This document shows positions 18,970 through 27,298 of a DNA stretch of 64,000 bases, piece by piece; position 1 is the stretch's first letter, and each line of letters begins with the position of its first letter. The position numbers and the translations under genes were made by a program. The stretch comes from Umezawaea endophytica. Its GTDB lineage: Bacteria > Actinomycetota > Actinomycetes > Mycobacteriales > Pseudonocardiaceae. Location: the NCBI RefSeq assembly GCF_025061645.1, contig NZ_JANYMP010000018.1:110970-174969 (forward strand), written 5' to 3'. The notes beneath the pieces were generated by a model. It made no database searches. It was not told the DNA's origin and saw only the letters and a list, made by a program, of their open reading frames with translations.

Positions 18970-20310
18970 GTGACCACCACGCACAGCGGCGTGCCCCGGC
19001 CGAAGCGGCTCGGCGCGGCCCCCGCGCGGGACGACCTGACCGCCGTCGAACGCCTCGGCGTCGACGAGCTGCGGGCCCTCCAGCTCGACCGTCTCCAGTG
19101 GACGCTGCGGCACGCCTACGCGAACGTCCCCTTCTACCGCGCCAAGTTCGACGCCGCGGGCGTGCACCCCGACGACTGCCGCGAACTGGCGGACCTCGCG
19201 AAGTTCCCCGCCACCACGAAGCACGACCTGCGCGACAACTACCCGTTCGGCATGTTCGCCGTGCCGCAGCAGGACGTCCGGCGCATCCACGCCTCCAGCG
19301 GCACCACCGGCAAGCCCACCGTCGTCGGCTACACCGAGCGCGACATCGACACGTGGGCCACGGTCATGGCGCGGTCGATCTTTGCCGCGGGCGGCAGGCC
19401 GGGGCACAAGATCCACGTCGCGTACGGGTACGGGCTGTTCACCGGCGGGCTCGGCGCGCACTACGGCGTGGAGAAGCTGGGGGCGACGGTCATCCCCGCC
19501 TCCGGCGGCATGACGGCCCGGCAGGTGCAGATCATCACCGACTTCCGGCCCGAGGTCATCATGGTGACCCCCTCGTACATGCTGACGCTGCTGGACGAGT
19601 TCGAGCGCCAGGGGCTCGACCCGCGCGCCAGTTCGCTCCGGACCGGCATCTTCGGCGCCGAGCCGTGGACCGAGCAGATGCGCCTGGAGATCGAGGAGCG
19701 CGCGGACCTCGACGCGGTCGACGTCTACGGCCTGTCCGAGGTGATGGGGCCGGGCGTGGCGCAGGAGTGCGCGGAGACCAAGGACGGGCTGCACGTGTGG
19801 GAGGACCACTTCCTGCCCGAGGTGATCGACCCGGACACGGGGGAGTCCAGGCCCGACGGCGAGGACGGCGAGCTGCTGTTCACCTCGCTCACCAAGGAGG
19901 CGCTGCCGATCATCCGGTACCGCACCCGCGACCTGACGAAGCTGCTGCCGGGCACCGCGCGGCCCGCGTTCCGGCGGATGGAGAAGGTCACCGGCCGCAC
20001 CGACGACATGATCATCCTGCGGGGCGTGAACGTGTTCCCCACCCAGATCGAGGAGATCGTGCTCCGCGTCGACGGCGTGGCCCCGCACTTCCAGATCCTG
20101 CTGACCCGCCCGGACCGGCTCGACTGCCTCACCGTCCTGGTCGAGGCCCGACCCGACACCACGGCCGACCGCCGCCGGACCGCCGCCGACGAGATCCGCG
20201 CCAGGGTGAAGGACGGCGTCGGGGTCAGCGTCGACGTGGACGTCGTCGACCCGGACACGCTGGAGCGCTCGGCGGGCAAGATGCGCCGCGTGATCGACCA
20301 GCGCTCGTGA
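18970..20310 (+). CDS. paaK: Phenylacetate-CoA ligase
   Basis: The 446-aa adenylate-forming enzyme activates phenylacetate (or a related aromatic acid) to its CoA thioester with ATP. It has ASSGTTGKPTVVGYT (P-loop-like AMP motif), VYGLSEVMGPG, the YRTRD motif, and a C-terminal lid with TDDMIILRGVNVFPTQIE and a terminal lysine region SAGKMRRV. The GTG at 18970 follows GGGAGAGG. It is co-transcribed with the TetR gene (GTGA overlap). No paaABCDE ring-epoxidase genes are in the window, so it may serve scavenging or a pathway elsewhere. Confidence 0.93.
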   Translation: MTTTHSGVPRPKRLGAAPARDDLTAVERLGVDELRALQLDRLQWTLRHAYANVPFYRAKFDAAGVHPDDCRELADLAKFPATTKHDLRDNYPFGMFAVPQQDVRRIHASSGTTGKPTVVGYTERDIDTWATVMARSIFAAGGRPGHKIHVAYGYGLFTGGLGAHYGVEKLGATVIPASGGMTARQVQIITDFRPEVIMVTPSYMLTLLDEFERQGLDPRASSLRTGIFGAEPWTEQMRLEIEERADLDAVDVYGLSEVMGPGVAQECAETKDGLHVWEDHFLPEVIDPDTGESRPDGEDGELLFTSLTKEALPIIRYRTRDLTKLLPGTARPAFRRMEKVTGRTDDMIILRGVNVFPTQIEEIVLRVDGVAPHFQILLTRPDRLDCLTVLVEARPDTTADRRRTAADEIRARVKDGVGVSVDVDVVDPDTLERSAGKMRRVIDQRS

Positions 20311-20903
20311 CGGCCGCCGCCGCCCGCCGCGGCAGGCCCGGCTACGACCTGGAGTCGCTGCTGCGCGTCGCCGTCGGCCTGTTCAACGAACGCGGCTACG
20401 ACGGCACCAGCATGGACGACCTGTCCCGGCGGCTCGGCATCTCCAAGTCCGCCATCTACCACCACGTCCGGAGCCGCGACGACCTGCTCCGACTGGCGCT
20501 CGACCGGGCGCTGGACGGCCTGTTCGCGCTGGCTGCCGAGGTCGAGGAGCACGACGGCGGGGCGCTGGAACGCCTGGAGCACCTGGTGCGCGGCAGCGTC
20601 CTGCTGCTGGTCGACCGGCTGCCGTTCGTCACGCTGCTGCTGCGCGTGCGCGGCAACACCCCCGCCGAACGCGCCGCCCTCGCCCGCCGCCGCGAGTTCG
20701 ACGGCCTCGTCGCGGCACTGGTCGCCGGTGCCGTCGAGGACGGCGACCTGCGGGCCGACATCGACCCCGCCACCGCCGCCCGCCTGCTGTTCGGCATGGT
20801 CAACTCGCTCGTCGAGTGGTACCGGCCGGACGGCGACGTCCGCGCCGCCGACCTGGCCGACGCCGTCGCCGCGACCGCGTTCACCGGCCTGCGCGTGCGC
20901 TAG
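20307..20903 (+). CDS. TetR-family repressor, PaaR-like
   Basis: The 198-aa protein has a TetR HTH (about 15-62; TSMDDLSRRLGISKSAIYHH) and a ligand-binding C-terminal domain. It overlaps paaK by 4 bases. Family knowledge: PaaR-type repressors of phenylacetate genes are often encoded next to paaK and bind ACCG-type palindromes relieved by phenylacetyl-CoA; such a palindrome lies on the paaK promoter. Its stop TAG overlaps the convergent SLOG stop (shared CTAG). Confidence 0.85.
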   Translation: MTAAAARRGRPGYDLESLLRVAVGLFNERGYDGTSMDDLSRRLGISKSAIYHHVRSRDDLLRLALDRALDGLFALAAEVEEHDGGALERLEHLVRGSVLLLVDRLPFVTLLLRVRGNTPAERAALARRREFDGLVAALVAGAVEDGDLRADIDPATAARLLFGMVNSLVEWYRPDGDVRAADLADAVAATAFTGLRVR

Positions 20904-21382
20904 GCCCGCCGCGCCGTCCCCGGCCACACCACGACCACCGGCACCCCGGACGCGCGGGCGTGTTCGACCACGTCGCCGGTGCCGCCCTTGCCTCCCGCGG
21001 GCTGGCCGTCCCACACCGCCACCAGCAGCTCGACGCTGGCGAGCATCCGCTCGTTCGCCGCCACGTACGCCTGCCGCCCGGACAGCATGAACGGCAGGAC
21101 GCTGACGATGTCCGCCTTCGCGATCAGCTCGTCGTACGCGGCCACCCGTTCCGGCTTGAGCTTGGCGCGGTAGTCCATCGCGGGCAGCACGACCTCGACC
21201 TTGCCGCCCAGTTCCAGGACCACGCGCGCGAAGAGCTGGTCCGCGCCGGGGGCCAAGCAGGTCACCCCGATGAGGGATGACCTGCCCGCCGTTTCCTCGA
21301 CGAGGATCTCGCGGATCGCCTTGTGCACGGCGTCCACGCACTCCGGCACCAGATTCGTGTGCCCGGTGATGCCGACCCGCAT
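20900..21382 (-). CDS. SLOG-family nucleotide-binding-like protein
   Basis: The 160-aa protein has a Rossmann-like start MRVGITGHTNLVPECVDA and then VTCLAPGADQLFARVVLELG, a pattern of the SLOG superfamily (DprA/LOG/YspA-like, related to TIR and nucleoside deoxyribosyltransferase folds). Members bind nucleotides or NAD-like ligands and often act as sensors. Its ATG overlaps the stop of the upstream XRE-TPR regulator (TGATG), so the two form a transcriptional pair. The function is not established. Confidence 0.65.
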   Translation of the reverse strand: MRVGITGHTNLVPECVDAVHKAIREILVEETAGRSSLIGVTCLAPGADQLFARVVLELGGKVEVVLPAMDYRAKLKPERVAAYDELIAKADIVSVLPFMLSGRQAYVAANERMLASVELLVAVWDGQPAGGKGGTGDVVEHARASGVPVVVVWPGTARRA

Positions 21383-22935
21383 CAGGCCGTCCGCATGGCG
21401 CGGATGGCGTCGCGCGCGTCCCGGACACCGGGCAGGTCCCGGTGCCTCTCCGACTCCTTCGAGAAGTCCTGGAGCTTGCGCAGCACCCGACCAGACGAGA
21501 GCCGCTCCACCGTCGGCAGGACGTCGCCGATCAGGTCGCACGCCTCCTCCGGCTCACCCGCGACCATCTTCGTGCGGGCCAGCCCGATCACGTCGAACGC
21601 CCGGTTGCGCACCCGTGACGGGTCCCGCAGGTCCAGCGCCCGCCGGATGTGCAGCTCCGCCGACGGCGCCTGGCGCGGGTCGTGCCCCGCCAGGTCCCTC
21701 GTCCGAGCGCCGATCACGCCCTCCAATTCCGCTTCGTCGAAGCTGTGCAGCCACCACGGCTCCGCCTCGGCCTCGCGCTGCGCGAAGCTGTCCTGCGCGA
21801 CCCCGACCACCCGGTCGAACTCCCGCACCTGACCCATCTGGGCGTACGCCCACGCCTCCCTGGTCGCCAACAGCGCCTGGAGGGTCGGCGTCGCCGTTCG
21901 CCGGGTGCCGTACTGGGCGAGCTGCACCAGCTCCAGCCCGTCCTCGGGACGCCCGAGGTCGAACATCTGCCTGGCCATCGCGGCCAGGCAGAGCGCGGCG
22001 AACGGGTCGTTGCGGCCCGCCTTCGCCATGCGGACACCGAGCACGTAGTAGCGCTGGGCCGCGTCGTGCAGCCCCGCGTCCCACGACATGCTCGCCGCCA
22101 CCTTCGACAGCTCCGCGCCGATGAAGAAGGCCCGTTCCGTCGTCGGGCCCGCCGGCGCGCGCGACAGCCTCTCGGCCAGTTCGTCGAGCTGGCCGAGCAC
22201 CGCCTTGCGGGCCAAACCGAACCCGCCCCTCCCGCCCCAGCCGCGCAGCCCGTCCGCGACGCGCTGCAGCGCCGCCAACTCCTCCTCGCTGATCGCCGAA
22301 CTCGACGACCACCTGGACATGGTCTGCAACGGATGTAGCCACCGCTGAAGCGGTTCGACCAGTGCGGGACCCACTGCCACAGCGGCCGCCCCCGCGAGCG
22401 CCGCTCGTCTGCTGATCGCCAAGTCGTTCCTCGCCGTCTCCTCGACCGATCGGGCAATGCTGGACGCGTCCCACGCCGCGCCGAGCACATCGGGCGGGGT
22501 TACCGTTTCCGGTCCCGCCTGGCTCTGGATGCCGGACCGGTCGAACCACAACCGGTCGCCGGGAATGCCCAGCGTCTGCGCGAAGTGGCGCAGGCGGTCC
22601 ATCCGGTCGATCGGGTTCTCACCGCTCTCGTACCGGGACAGTTGTGCCTGGCTGATGCCCAGCCAGGAGGCCATGCGGTCCTGGGTGACCCGGCTGACGT
22701 GCTGCGGGTGGTGGCGGTACGCGGCGAGGACCGCGCCCATGTCCCGCGCGGTCAGCGCACCGGCCATGGCCGGTTGGTCCCAGAACTCGGAGGGCTGCTC
22801 GGGTGGCCCGAACACGTCGGCTCGCGCGTTGCGCCTGCACCGGTGGCAGAGCCGATCCGTGTTGTCGGCGGCGATCAACGCCCCGCACGGGCATGCGCGC
22901 CTGGAACTGGATGCCCTTGGGCTTATCTGTGCCAT
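21382..22935 (-). CDS. XRE-family regulator with N-terminal zinc ribbon and TPR-like domain
   Basis: The 517-aa protein has a Cys4-type knuckle (CPCG and CHRC, about 14-35), an XRE HTH (about 80-125; SWLGISQAQLSRYESGENPI) and a long helical TPR-like C-terminal half (about 200-500). The ATG at 22935 follows GGGAG by 8 bases and a TACACT -10 box (22973-22968). Actinobacterial XRE-TPR proteins are one-component regulators; many control a small adjacent gene. Here the SLOG gene overlaps its stop, and a tiny Cys-rich gene lies just upstream on the same strand. Confidence 0.8.
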   Translation of the reverse strand: MAQISPRASSSRRACPCGALIAADNTDRLCHRCRRNARADVFGPPEQPSEFWDQPAMAGALTARDMGAVLAAYRHHPQHVSRVTQDRMASWLGISQAQLSRYESGENPIDRMDRLRHFAQTLGIPGDRLWFDRSGIQSQAGPETVTPPDVLGAAWDASSIARSVEETARNDLAISRRAALAGAAAVAVGPALVEPLQRWLHPLQTMSRWSSSSAISEEELAALQRVADGLRGWGGRGGFGLARKAVLGQLDELAERLSRAPAGPTTERAFFIGAELSKVAASMSWDAGLHDAAQRYYVLGVRMAKAGRNDPFAALCLAAMARQMFDLGRPEDGLELVQLAQYGTRRTATPTLQALLATREAWAYAQMGQVREFDRVVGVAQDSFAQREAEAEPWWLHSFDEAELEGVIGARTRDLAGHDPRQAPSAELHIRRALDLRDPSRVRNRAFDVIGLARTKMVAGEPEEACDLIGDVLPTVERLSSGRVLRKLQDFSKESERHRDLPGVRDARDAIRAMRTA

Positions 22936-22967
22936 GGCCTTCGCTCCCGTCACTGAGCGTGCACACA

Positions 22968-22973
22968 AGTGTA
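22968..22973 (-). promoter_or_regulatory. -10 box for the XRE-TPR gene
   Basis: TACACT on the minus strand lies 32 bases before ATG 22935, which allows a short leader containing GGGAG. It begins 12 bases after the stop of the upstream Cys-rich mini-gene. Confidence 0.4.
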
Positions 22974-22984
22974 TGCCGCGGTGA

Positions 22985-23128
22985 TCAGGAGTCCATGCAT
23001 TTCGTGCATAAGTCGCGGTTGAGGTCGGGAAAGTTGTTCAGTGACGCCGAGTGGTGGATGCCGGTGATGCATCCGGTGCATGAGGCGCACCCGCCGGGCG
23101 TGTGGTGTCCGCCTCCCCGGACCAGCAC
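22985..23128 (-). CDS. Tiny Cys/His-rich protein with two CxxC knuckles and a TTA codon
   Basis: The 47-aa reading frame starts at GTG 23128, preceded by GGGAG 4 bases upstream. It contains CASCTGC, GIHHSA and a terminal LCTKCMDS, that is, four CxxC-type cysteines plus two histidine pairs, which fit a zinc-binding miniprotein. About 39 of the codons end in G or C, as expected for real coding in this genome. It carries a rare TTA leucine codon, the type read only by bldA tRNA in streptomycete relatives. It lies immediately upstream of the zinc-ribbon XRE regulator, on the same strand. The function is unknown. Confidence 0.5.
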   Translation of the reverse strand: MLVRGGGHHTPGGCASCTGCITGIHHSASLNNFPDLNRDLCTKCMDS

Positions 23129-23223
23129 CCTGCTCCCATCACCGTCAACGGGCCTGATCCCCGTGCCGGAGGACGACAGCAAGCGCCGGAGTGCGACCAC
23201 CCGACCAGGGAGGACGACCACCC

Positions 23224-23718
23224 ATGAGCATCACCGCCGCAACCACCGCCGAGACCGCCAAGCGACCGGGAGTGCCGCACAGCCGCGTCCACGAGCAGTT
23301 ATTGGGCGAGGCGATCGCCGGGTACCGGCTCCTCGGGTGGCGGGTCTCCGTCACCGAGCAGGGCGTCTTCCTGCCCCTCGGTCCCTCGACCACCGCGCTC
23401 GCCATGCCCGCCAGGATCGGGTCCAGGGTGCTGGCCGACCTCAAGGCCCGCATGCTGGCGGGTCCGGTCACCGTCATCCCCGGCCCGCGCGAGCACTGGA
23501 TCTTCCTGGCCGAGCTGGTCGCCCTGCTGCCGACCCACCTCAAGGCCCCGCCCGAGGTGCAGTTCGTCCGGTCGCCGCAGCGGATCGCGCTCCCGCCGAC
23601 CATGACCCGCTACGGCTCGCTCCGCTGGGCCAACCCGCCGTCGCACAGCAGGCACTGGTTCCCGCCGTTCACGGCGGTGCTGGCGCTCGCGCGCAGCGCC
23701 GCGGCGAACGACCGCTGA
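23224..23718 (+). CDS. Conserved hypothetical protein, possibly Prim-Pol-like
   Basis: The 164-aa protein has a start at ATG 23224 with GGGAGG upstream. Segments such as AGPVTVIPGPREHWIFLAE, a following LPTHLK and then RIALPPTMTRYGSLRWANPP loosely resemble the small bifunctional primase/polymerase N-terminal-like proteins found in actinobacteria, often near XRE genes. I cannot place the catalytic Asp residues of true Prim-Pol enzymes, so this is a weak call. It is divergent from the Cys-rich mini-gene and ends at a hairpin terminator. Confidence 0.6.
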   Translation: MSITAATTAETAKRPGVPHSRVHEQLLGEAIAGYRLLGWRVSVTEQGVFLPLGPSTTALAMPARIGSRVLADLKARMLAGPVTVIPGPREHWIFLAELVALLPTHLKAPPEVQFVRSPQRIALPPTMTRYGSLRWANPPSHSRHWFPPFTAVLALARSAAANDR

Positions 23719-23724
23719 TTTCCG

Positions 23725-23744
23725 GTGGGCGCCCCGGCGCCCAC
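23725..23744 (+). terminator. Hairpin terminator
   Basis: GTGGGCGC (23725-23732) pairs with GCGCCCAC (23737-23744) around a 4-base loop, 6 bases after the stop at 23718. Confidence 0.55.
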
Positions 23745-23912
23745 GTCGGAACACCCGCCATCGGAGTCGGGTGCCCGTCCCGCCCATTCTCGGGGATCGA
23801 GTGCGGGGGACGGGACCACACGCCACCGCGGCAGGACCGCCGCGGTGGGGCAGTGGGCCGAAGCGCGACGCACCTGGCCACGGTCACCTCCGCGACCAGG
23901 TGCCCGGCCTGA

Positions 23913-24259
23913 TCAACGGTCGCAGGTCCGCGGATCGACCTCGACGAACCTGCCGTCCGGGGACACGACCCCGCCGACGTACACCCGGCCGTGCTCGGAG
24001 TACTCGGCGAGCGCGGTCACCTCGAACGGCTTCCCCCGGTCATCGACCACCTGCTCGACCTCCGCGGCGCCGACGCCCGCGTTGACGGTCGTCTCGATCT
24101 TGAACTCGCAATGCCGCTTCGCCGTCAGGCCGTGGACCAGGAGCACCTGACCGAGACGGAGTCGATGCCGCCCGCCTGGAGGACGGTGTCCGCCCGGCCG
24201 CTCAGGTCGTAGGTCGTCTTCCCGTCGTCGATCTGGACCACCCCAATCCCGTGTCGCAC
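23913..24259 (-). pseudogene. Frameshifted remnant of a small protein gene
   Basis: From GTG 24259 one frame reads VVQIDDGKTTYDLSGRADTV, then IDSVSVRC, and stops at 24125. The next frame continues without a gap as HCEFKIETTVNAGVGAAEVE, then YSEHGRVYVGGVVSPDGRF, and ends at 23913. Both halves have normal GC-rich third positions and protein-like composition, and they abut at about 24130. One gene broken by a single-base shift is therefore the simplest reading; a sequencing error would restore a protein of about 115 aa. The Cys spacing (VRC ... HCEF) faintly recalls DUF4333-type small domains. No function is assigned. Confidence 0.45.
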
Positions 24260-24304
24260 CGGTCCGAGGGACCCGCGTCACCCGGTCCGGGCAGACTGGG
24301 CCGG

Positions 24305-24703
24305 GTGAACCGCCGAACCCTCCTGTGCGGGCTGGCGGCGCTCCCCGTCGCGGGCTGCGCCACCTCCACGGCCAGGAAGACCCCCGGTCCCGGCACCGCC
24401 AAGCCCGGCGACCGCCTCGCGGCCGTGGCCGACGTCCCGGTCGGCGGCGGGGTACTCGTCGACACCCCCGGCGGCGGTCAGCTCCTGCTCACCCGGCCGG
24501 AGGCGGGCACCGTGAAGGCGTTCAACCCGGCCTGCCCGCACCAGGGCACGACGGTCAACCCGCCCACGGCGGGCGAGATCACCTGCCCGACGCACAAGAG
24601 CGGCTTCGACCCCGCCACCGGTGCCGTCCTCACTGGTCCAGCACCCGGAGGGCTGGTCGAGGTCGCCGTGGAAGTCGTCCGAACGGACGTCGTCCTAGCC
24701 TGA
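24305..24703 (+). CDS. Rieske-type [2Fe-2S] lipoprotein
   Basis: The 132-aa protein begins with a twin-arginine signal (NRRTLLCGLAALPVAGC) whose Cys is a lipobox residue, so it should be exported folded and lipid-anchored. The Rieske cluster ligands are visible as CPHQGTT and, 15 residues later, CPTHKSGFD (C-x-H and C-x2-H). It is probably a small electron-transfer protein. A second, similar gene follows 101 bases downstream. The GTG at 24305 lies at the start of the signal peptide. Confidence 0.85.
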   Translation: MNRRTLLCGLAALPVAGCATSTARKTPGPGTAKPGDRLAAVADVPVGGGVLVDTPGGGQLLLTRPEAGTVKAFNPACPHQGTTVNPPTAGEITCPTHKSGFDPATGAVLTGPAPGGLVEVAVEVVRTDVVLA

Positions 24704-24804
24704 AGACCTGCTGAATCTGCCGTCTCACTGAACCCTTGATCCACCAAACGCGTAATTGTCGGGTGTAGCCCGAACCACCACCCACCACTACGCGGAGGAT
24801 CGGT

Positions 24805-25281
24805 TTGACTTCCCTAGCCGAGAACGCAGGCCCATTGACTTCCCGCCGGTCCATGCTGTGCGGGCTCGCGGTCGCGATGGTCGTGCCCGGCGGTCTCGCC
24901 GCGTGCAGCACGACGACCACCAACCCGAGCACGGGCGGCGGCACCACCGGCGCGGGCAACACCGGCGGCAGCACCCCCGGCAACGCGGGCGCGGCGGGCC
25001 TGGCGGCGCTGGCGGACGTGCCGGACGGCGGCGGCTTGATCGTCGAGTCCGGCGGCAAGCCGCTGGTGCTCACCCGGACCGGTGACGTCGTCAAGGCGTT
25101 CGGCGCCGCCTGCCCGCACGCCGGGACGACGGTCAGCCCGCCAAAGGGCGGGATCATCACCTGCCCGAACCACGGCAGCCAGTTCGGTGCCTCGGACGGG
25201 TCCCTCAAGAAGGGGCCGTCGACGAAGGGGCTCACCGAGGTGCCGGTGAAGGTCAGCGGCGACCAGGTGGTCATGGCCTGA
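24805..25281 (+). CDS. Second Rieske-type [2Fe-2S] lipoprotein
   Basis: The 158-aa protein has a Tat motif SRRSMLCGLAVAM, a lipobox ending GGLAAC, then a flexible Thr/Gly/Asn-rich linker (about 37-65). The Rieske domain has CPHAGTT and CPNHGSQFG. The start codon is TTG 24805, supported by GGAGG at 24793-24797, 7 bases upstream. It is a tandem paralogue of the gene at 24305 with a longer linker, so the redox domain would sit further from the membrane. The partner oxidoreductase is not in the window. Confidence 0.85.
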   Translation: MTSLAENAGPLTSRRSMLCGLAVAMVVPGGLAACSTTTTNPSTGGGTTGAGNTGGSTPGNAGAAGLAALADVPDGGGLIVESGGKPLVLTRTGDVVKAFGAACPHAGTTVSPPKGGIITCPNHGSQFGASDGSLKKGPSTKGLTEVPVKVSGDQVVMA

Positions 25282-25327
25282 GGGCGCCGATGGGTCGGCC
25301 ACGCGCAGAACTGTCGGTGGCCGCACG

Positions 25328-25333
25328 TAGGCT
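25328..25333 (+). promoter_or_regulatory. -10 box for leaderless uvrC
   Basis: TAGGCT ends 6 bases before the GTG at 25340; no ribosome-binding site is present, so transcription and translation probably start at the same place. Confidence 0.5.
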
Positions 25334-25339
25334 TGTCCC

Positions 25340-27298
25340 GTGGCCGACCCGTCGACCTACCGCCCCTCGCCCGGCACCATCCCGGAAGCTCCCGGCGTCT
25401 ACAAGTTCCGCGACGCCGGCGGCCGTGTGGTGTACGTGGGCAAGGCAAAAAGCCTCCGCTCCCGGCTGAACTCGTACTTCGCCGACCTCGCGGGCCTGCA
25501 CGACCGCACCCGGCAGATGGTGACCACCGCCGCCAGTGTCGAGTGGACGATCGTCAGCACCGAGGTCGAGGCCCTCCAGTTGGAGTACAACTGGATCAAG
25601 GAGTTCGACCCGAGGTTCAACGTCCGGTACCGGGACGACAAGTCCTACCCGGTCCTCGCGGTCACCCTGCACGAGCGGTTCCCCCGGCTCTACGTCTACC
25701 GCGGCCCGCGCCGCAAGGGCGTCCGCTACTTCGGTCCGTACGCGCACGCGTGGGCGATCCGCGAGACGCTGGACCTGCTGCTGCGGGTGTTCCCCGCGCG
25801 CACCTGCTCGGCGGGCGTGTTCAAGCGGCACAACCAGATGGGCCGCCCCTGCCTGCTGGGGTACATCGACAAGTGCTCCGCCCCGTGCGTCGGCCGGGTC
25901 AGCGCGGACGAGCACCGCGACATCGTCGACGACTTCTGCGACTTCCTCGCAGGCAGGACCGACGCGATGGTGCGCCGCGTGGAGAAGGAGATGCTGGCCG
26001 CCTCCGAGGAGTTGGAGTTCGAGCGCGCCGCCCGCCTGCGCGACGACCTCGGCGCGCTGCGCCGGGCGCTGGAGAAGCAGGCCGTGGTGCTCGGCGACGG
26101 CACGGACGCGGACGTGGTGGCGTTCGCGCAGGACGAGCTGGAGGCCTCCGTCCAGGTCTTCCACGTGCGCGGCGGCCGGGTGCGCGGCCAGCGCGGGTGG
26201 GTCGTCGACAAGGTCGAGGAGGTCGACGTCGTCGGGCTCGTCGACCAGTTCGTCACCCAGTTCTACGGCGAGCAGGTCGAGGGCGCCGAATCGACCGGCG
26301 TGGTCGCGATGGCGGTGCCGCGCGAGGTGCTCGTGCCGGAACTGCCCGCGGACGCCGAGGTGCTGGAGCGCTGGCTCACCGACCTGCGCGGCAGCAAGGT
26401 GCAGATCAGGGTGCCGCAGCGGGGCGACAAGCGGGCGCTGATGGAGACGGTCGCGCGCAACGCGGTCGAGCAGTTCCAGTTGCACAAGCTCAAGCGCGCG
26501 GGCGACCTGACGGCCCGGTCGGCGGCGCTCCAGGAACTCCAGGAGCTGCTGGGGCTCGACACGGCCCCGCTGCGCATCGAGTGCACGGACATCAGCCACG
26601 TCCAGGGCACGGACGTCGTCGCCTCCCTCGTGGTGTTCGAGGACGGGCTGGCGCGCAAGTCCGAGTACCGGCGCTTCGCGATCCGCGAAGCCGCCGACGA
26701 GGGCGACGTGGCCTCGATCGCGGAGGTCGTGCGGCGCCGGTTCCAGGCGTACCTGAAGGAGACGGCAAACGACGTCCCCGGCCAGGTGCCCGGCATCGAC
26801 CCCGAGACGGGCAAGCCCCGCCGGTTCTCCTACGCGCCGAACCTGCTCGTGGTCGACGGCGCGGGCCCCCAGGCGCAGGCCGCGTCGGACGTGCTGGCCG
26901 AACTGGGCATCACCGACGTGGCCGTCGTCGGCCTGGCCAAGCGGCTGGAGGAGGTGTGGGTGCCCGGCGAGGTCGACCCGGTGATCCTGCCCCGCGCCAG
27001 CGAAGCCCTCTACCTGCTGCAACGCGTGCGCGACGAGGCGCACCGGTTCGCCATCGCCTACCACCGGCAGAAGCGGTCCAAGCGGATGACCACGTCCGAG
27101 CTGGACGAGGTGCCCGGCCTCGGGCAGACCCGCAAGGCCGCTCTCCTCAAGCACTTCGGCTCGCTCAAAAAGCTTCGCGAGGCGAGCATCGACGAGATCA
27201 GCGGTGTGCCCGGCGTGGGCAGGCGCACCGCGGAAGCCGTGCACGCGTCCCTGACGACGGGGAGCGGCGCGGCGAGTACCGAAGGGGAGTCATCGTGA
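25340..27298 (+). CDS. uvrC: UvrABC excinuclease subunit C
   Basis: The 652-aa nuclease makes the two incisions in nucleotide-excision repair. It has an N-terminal GIY-YIG domain (about 12-95; PGVYKFRD ... [18 protein letters not shown]), a UVR/UvrB-interaction segment (about 200-235), the RNase H-like 5' incision domain (around [11 protein letters not shown] and [12 protein letters not shown]) and C-terminal tandem HhH motifs ([30 protein letters not shown]). It heads the uvrC-rapZ-yvcK-whiA block; the stop overlaps rapZ by 4 bases. Confidence 0.97.
   Translation: MADPSTYRPSPGTIPEAPGVYKFRDAGGRVVYVGKAKSLRSRLNSYFADLAGLHDRTRQMVTTAASVEWTIVSTEVEALQLEYNWIKEFDPRFNVRYRDDKSYPVLAVTLHERFPRLYVYRGPRRKGVRYFGPYAHAWAIRETLDLLLRVFPARTCSAGVFKRHNQMGRPCLLGYIDKCSAPCVGRVSADEHRDIVDDFCDFLAGRTDAMVRRVEKEMLAASEELEFERAARLRDDLGALRRALEKQAVVLGDGTDADVVAFAQDELEASVQVFHVRGGRVRGQRGWVVDKVEEVDVVGLVDQFVTQFYGEQVEGAESTGVVAMAVPREVLVPELPADAEVLERWLTDLRGSKVQIRVPQRGDKRALMETVARNAVEQFQLHKLKRAGDLTARSAALQELQELLGLDTAPLRIECTDISHVQGTDVVASLVVFEDGLARKSEYRRFAIREAADEGDVASIAEVVRRRFQAYLKETANDVPGQVPGIDPETGKPRRFSYAPNLLVVDGAGPQAQAASDVLAELGITDVAVVGLAKRLEEVWVPGEVDPVILPRASEALYLLQRVRDEAHRFAIAYHRQKRSKRMTTSELDEVPGLGQTRKAALLKHFGSLKKLREASIDEISGVPGVGRRTAEAVHASLTTGSGAASTEGESS

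Noticed and set aside
20900..24304. Mobile or integrative element suggested by XRE, possible Prim-Pol-like and remnant genes
   Set aside because: No integrase, attachment-site repeat, tRNA or transfer gene is seen, and codon use is normal; the accessory character is noted but mobility is not supported.
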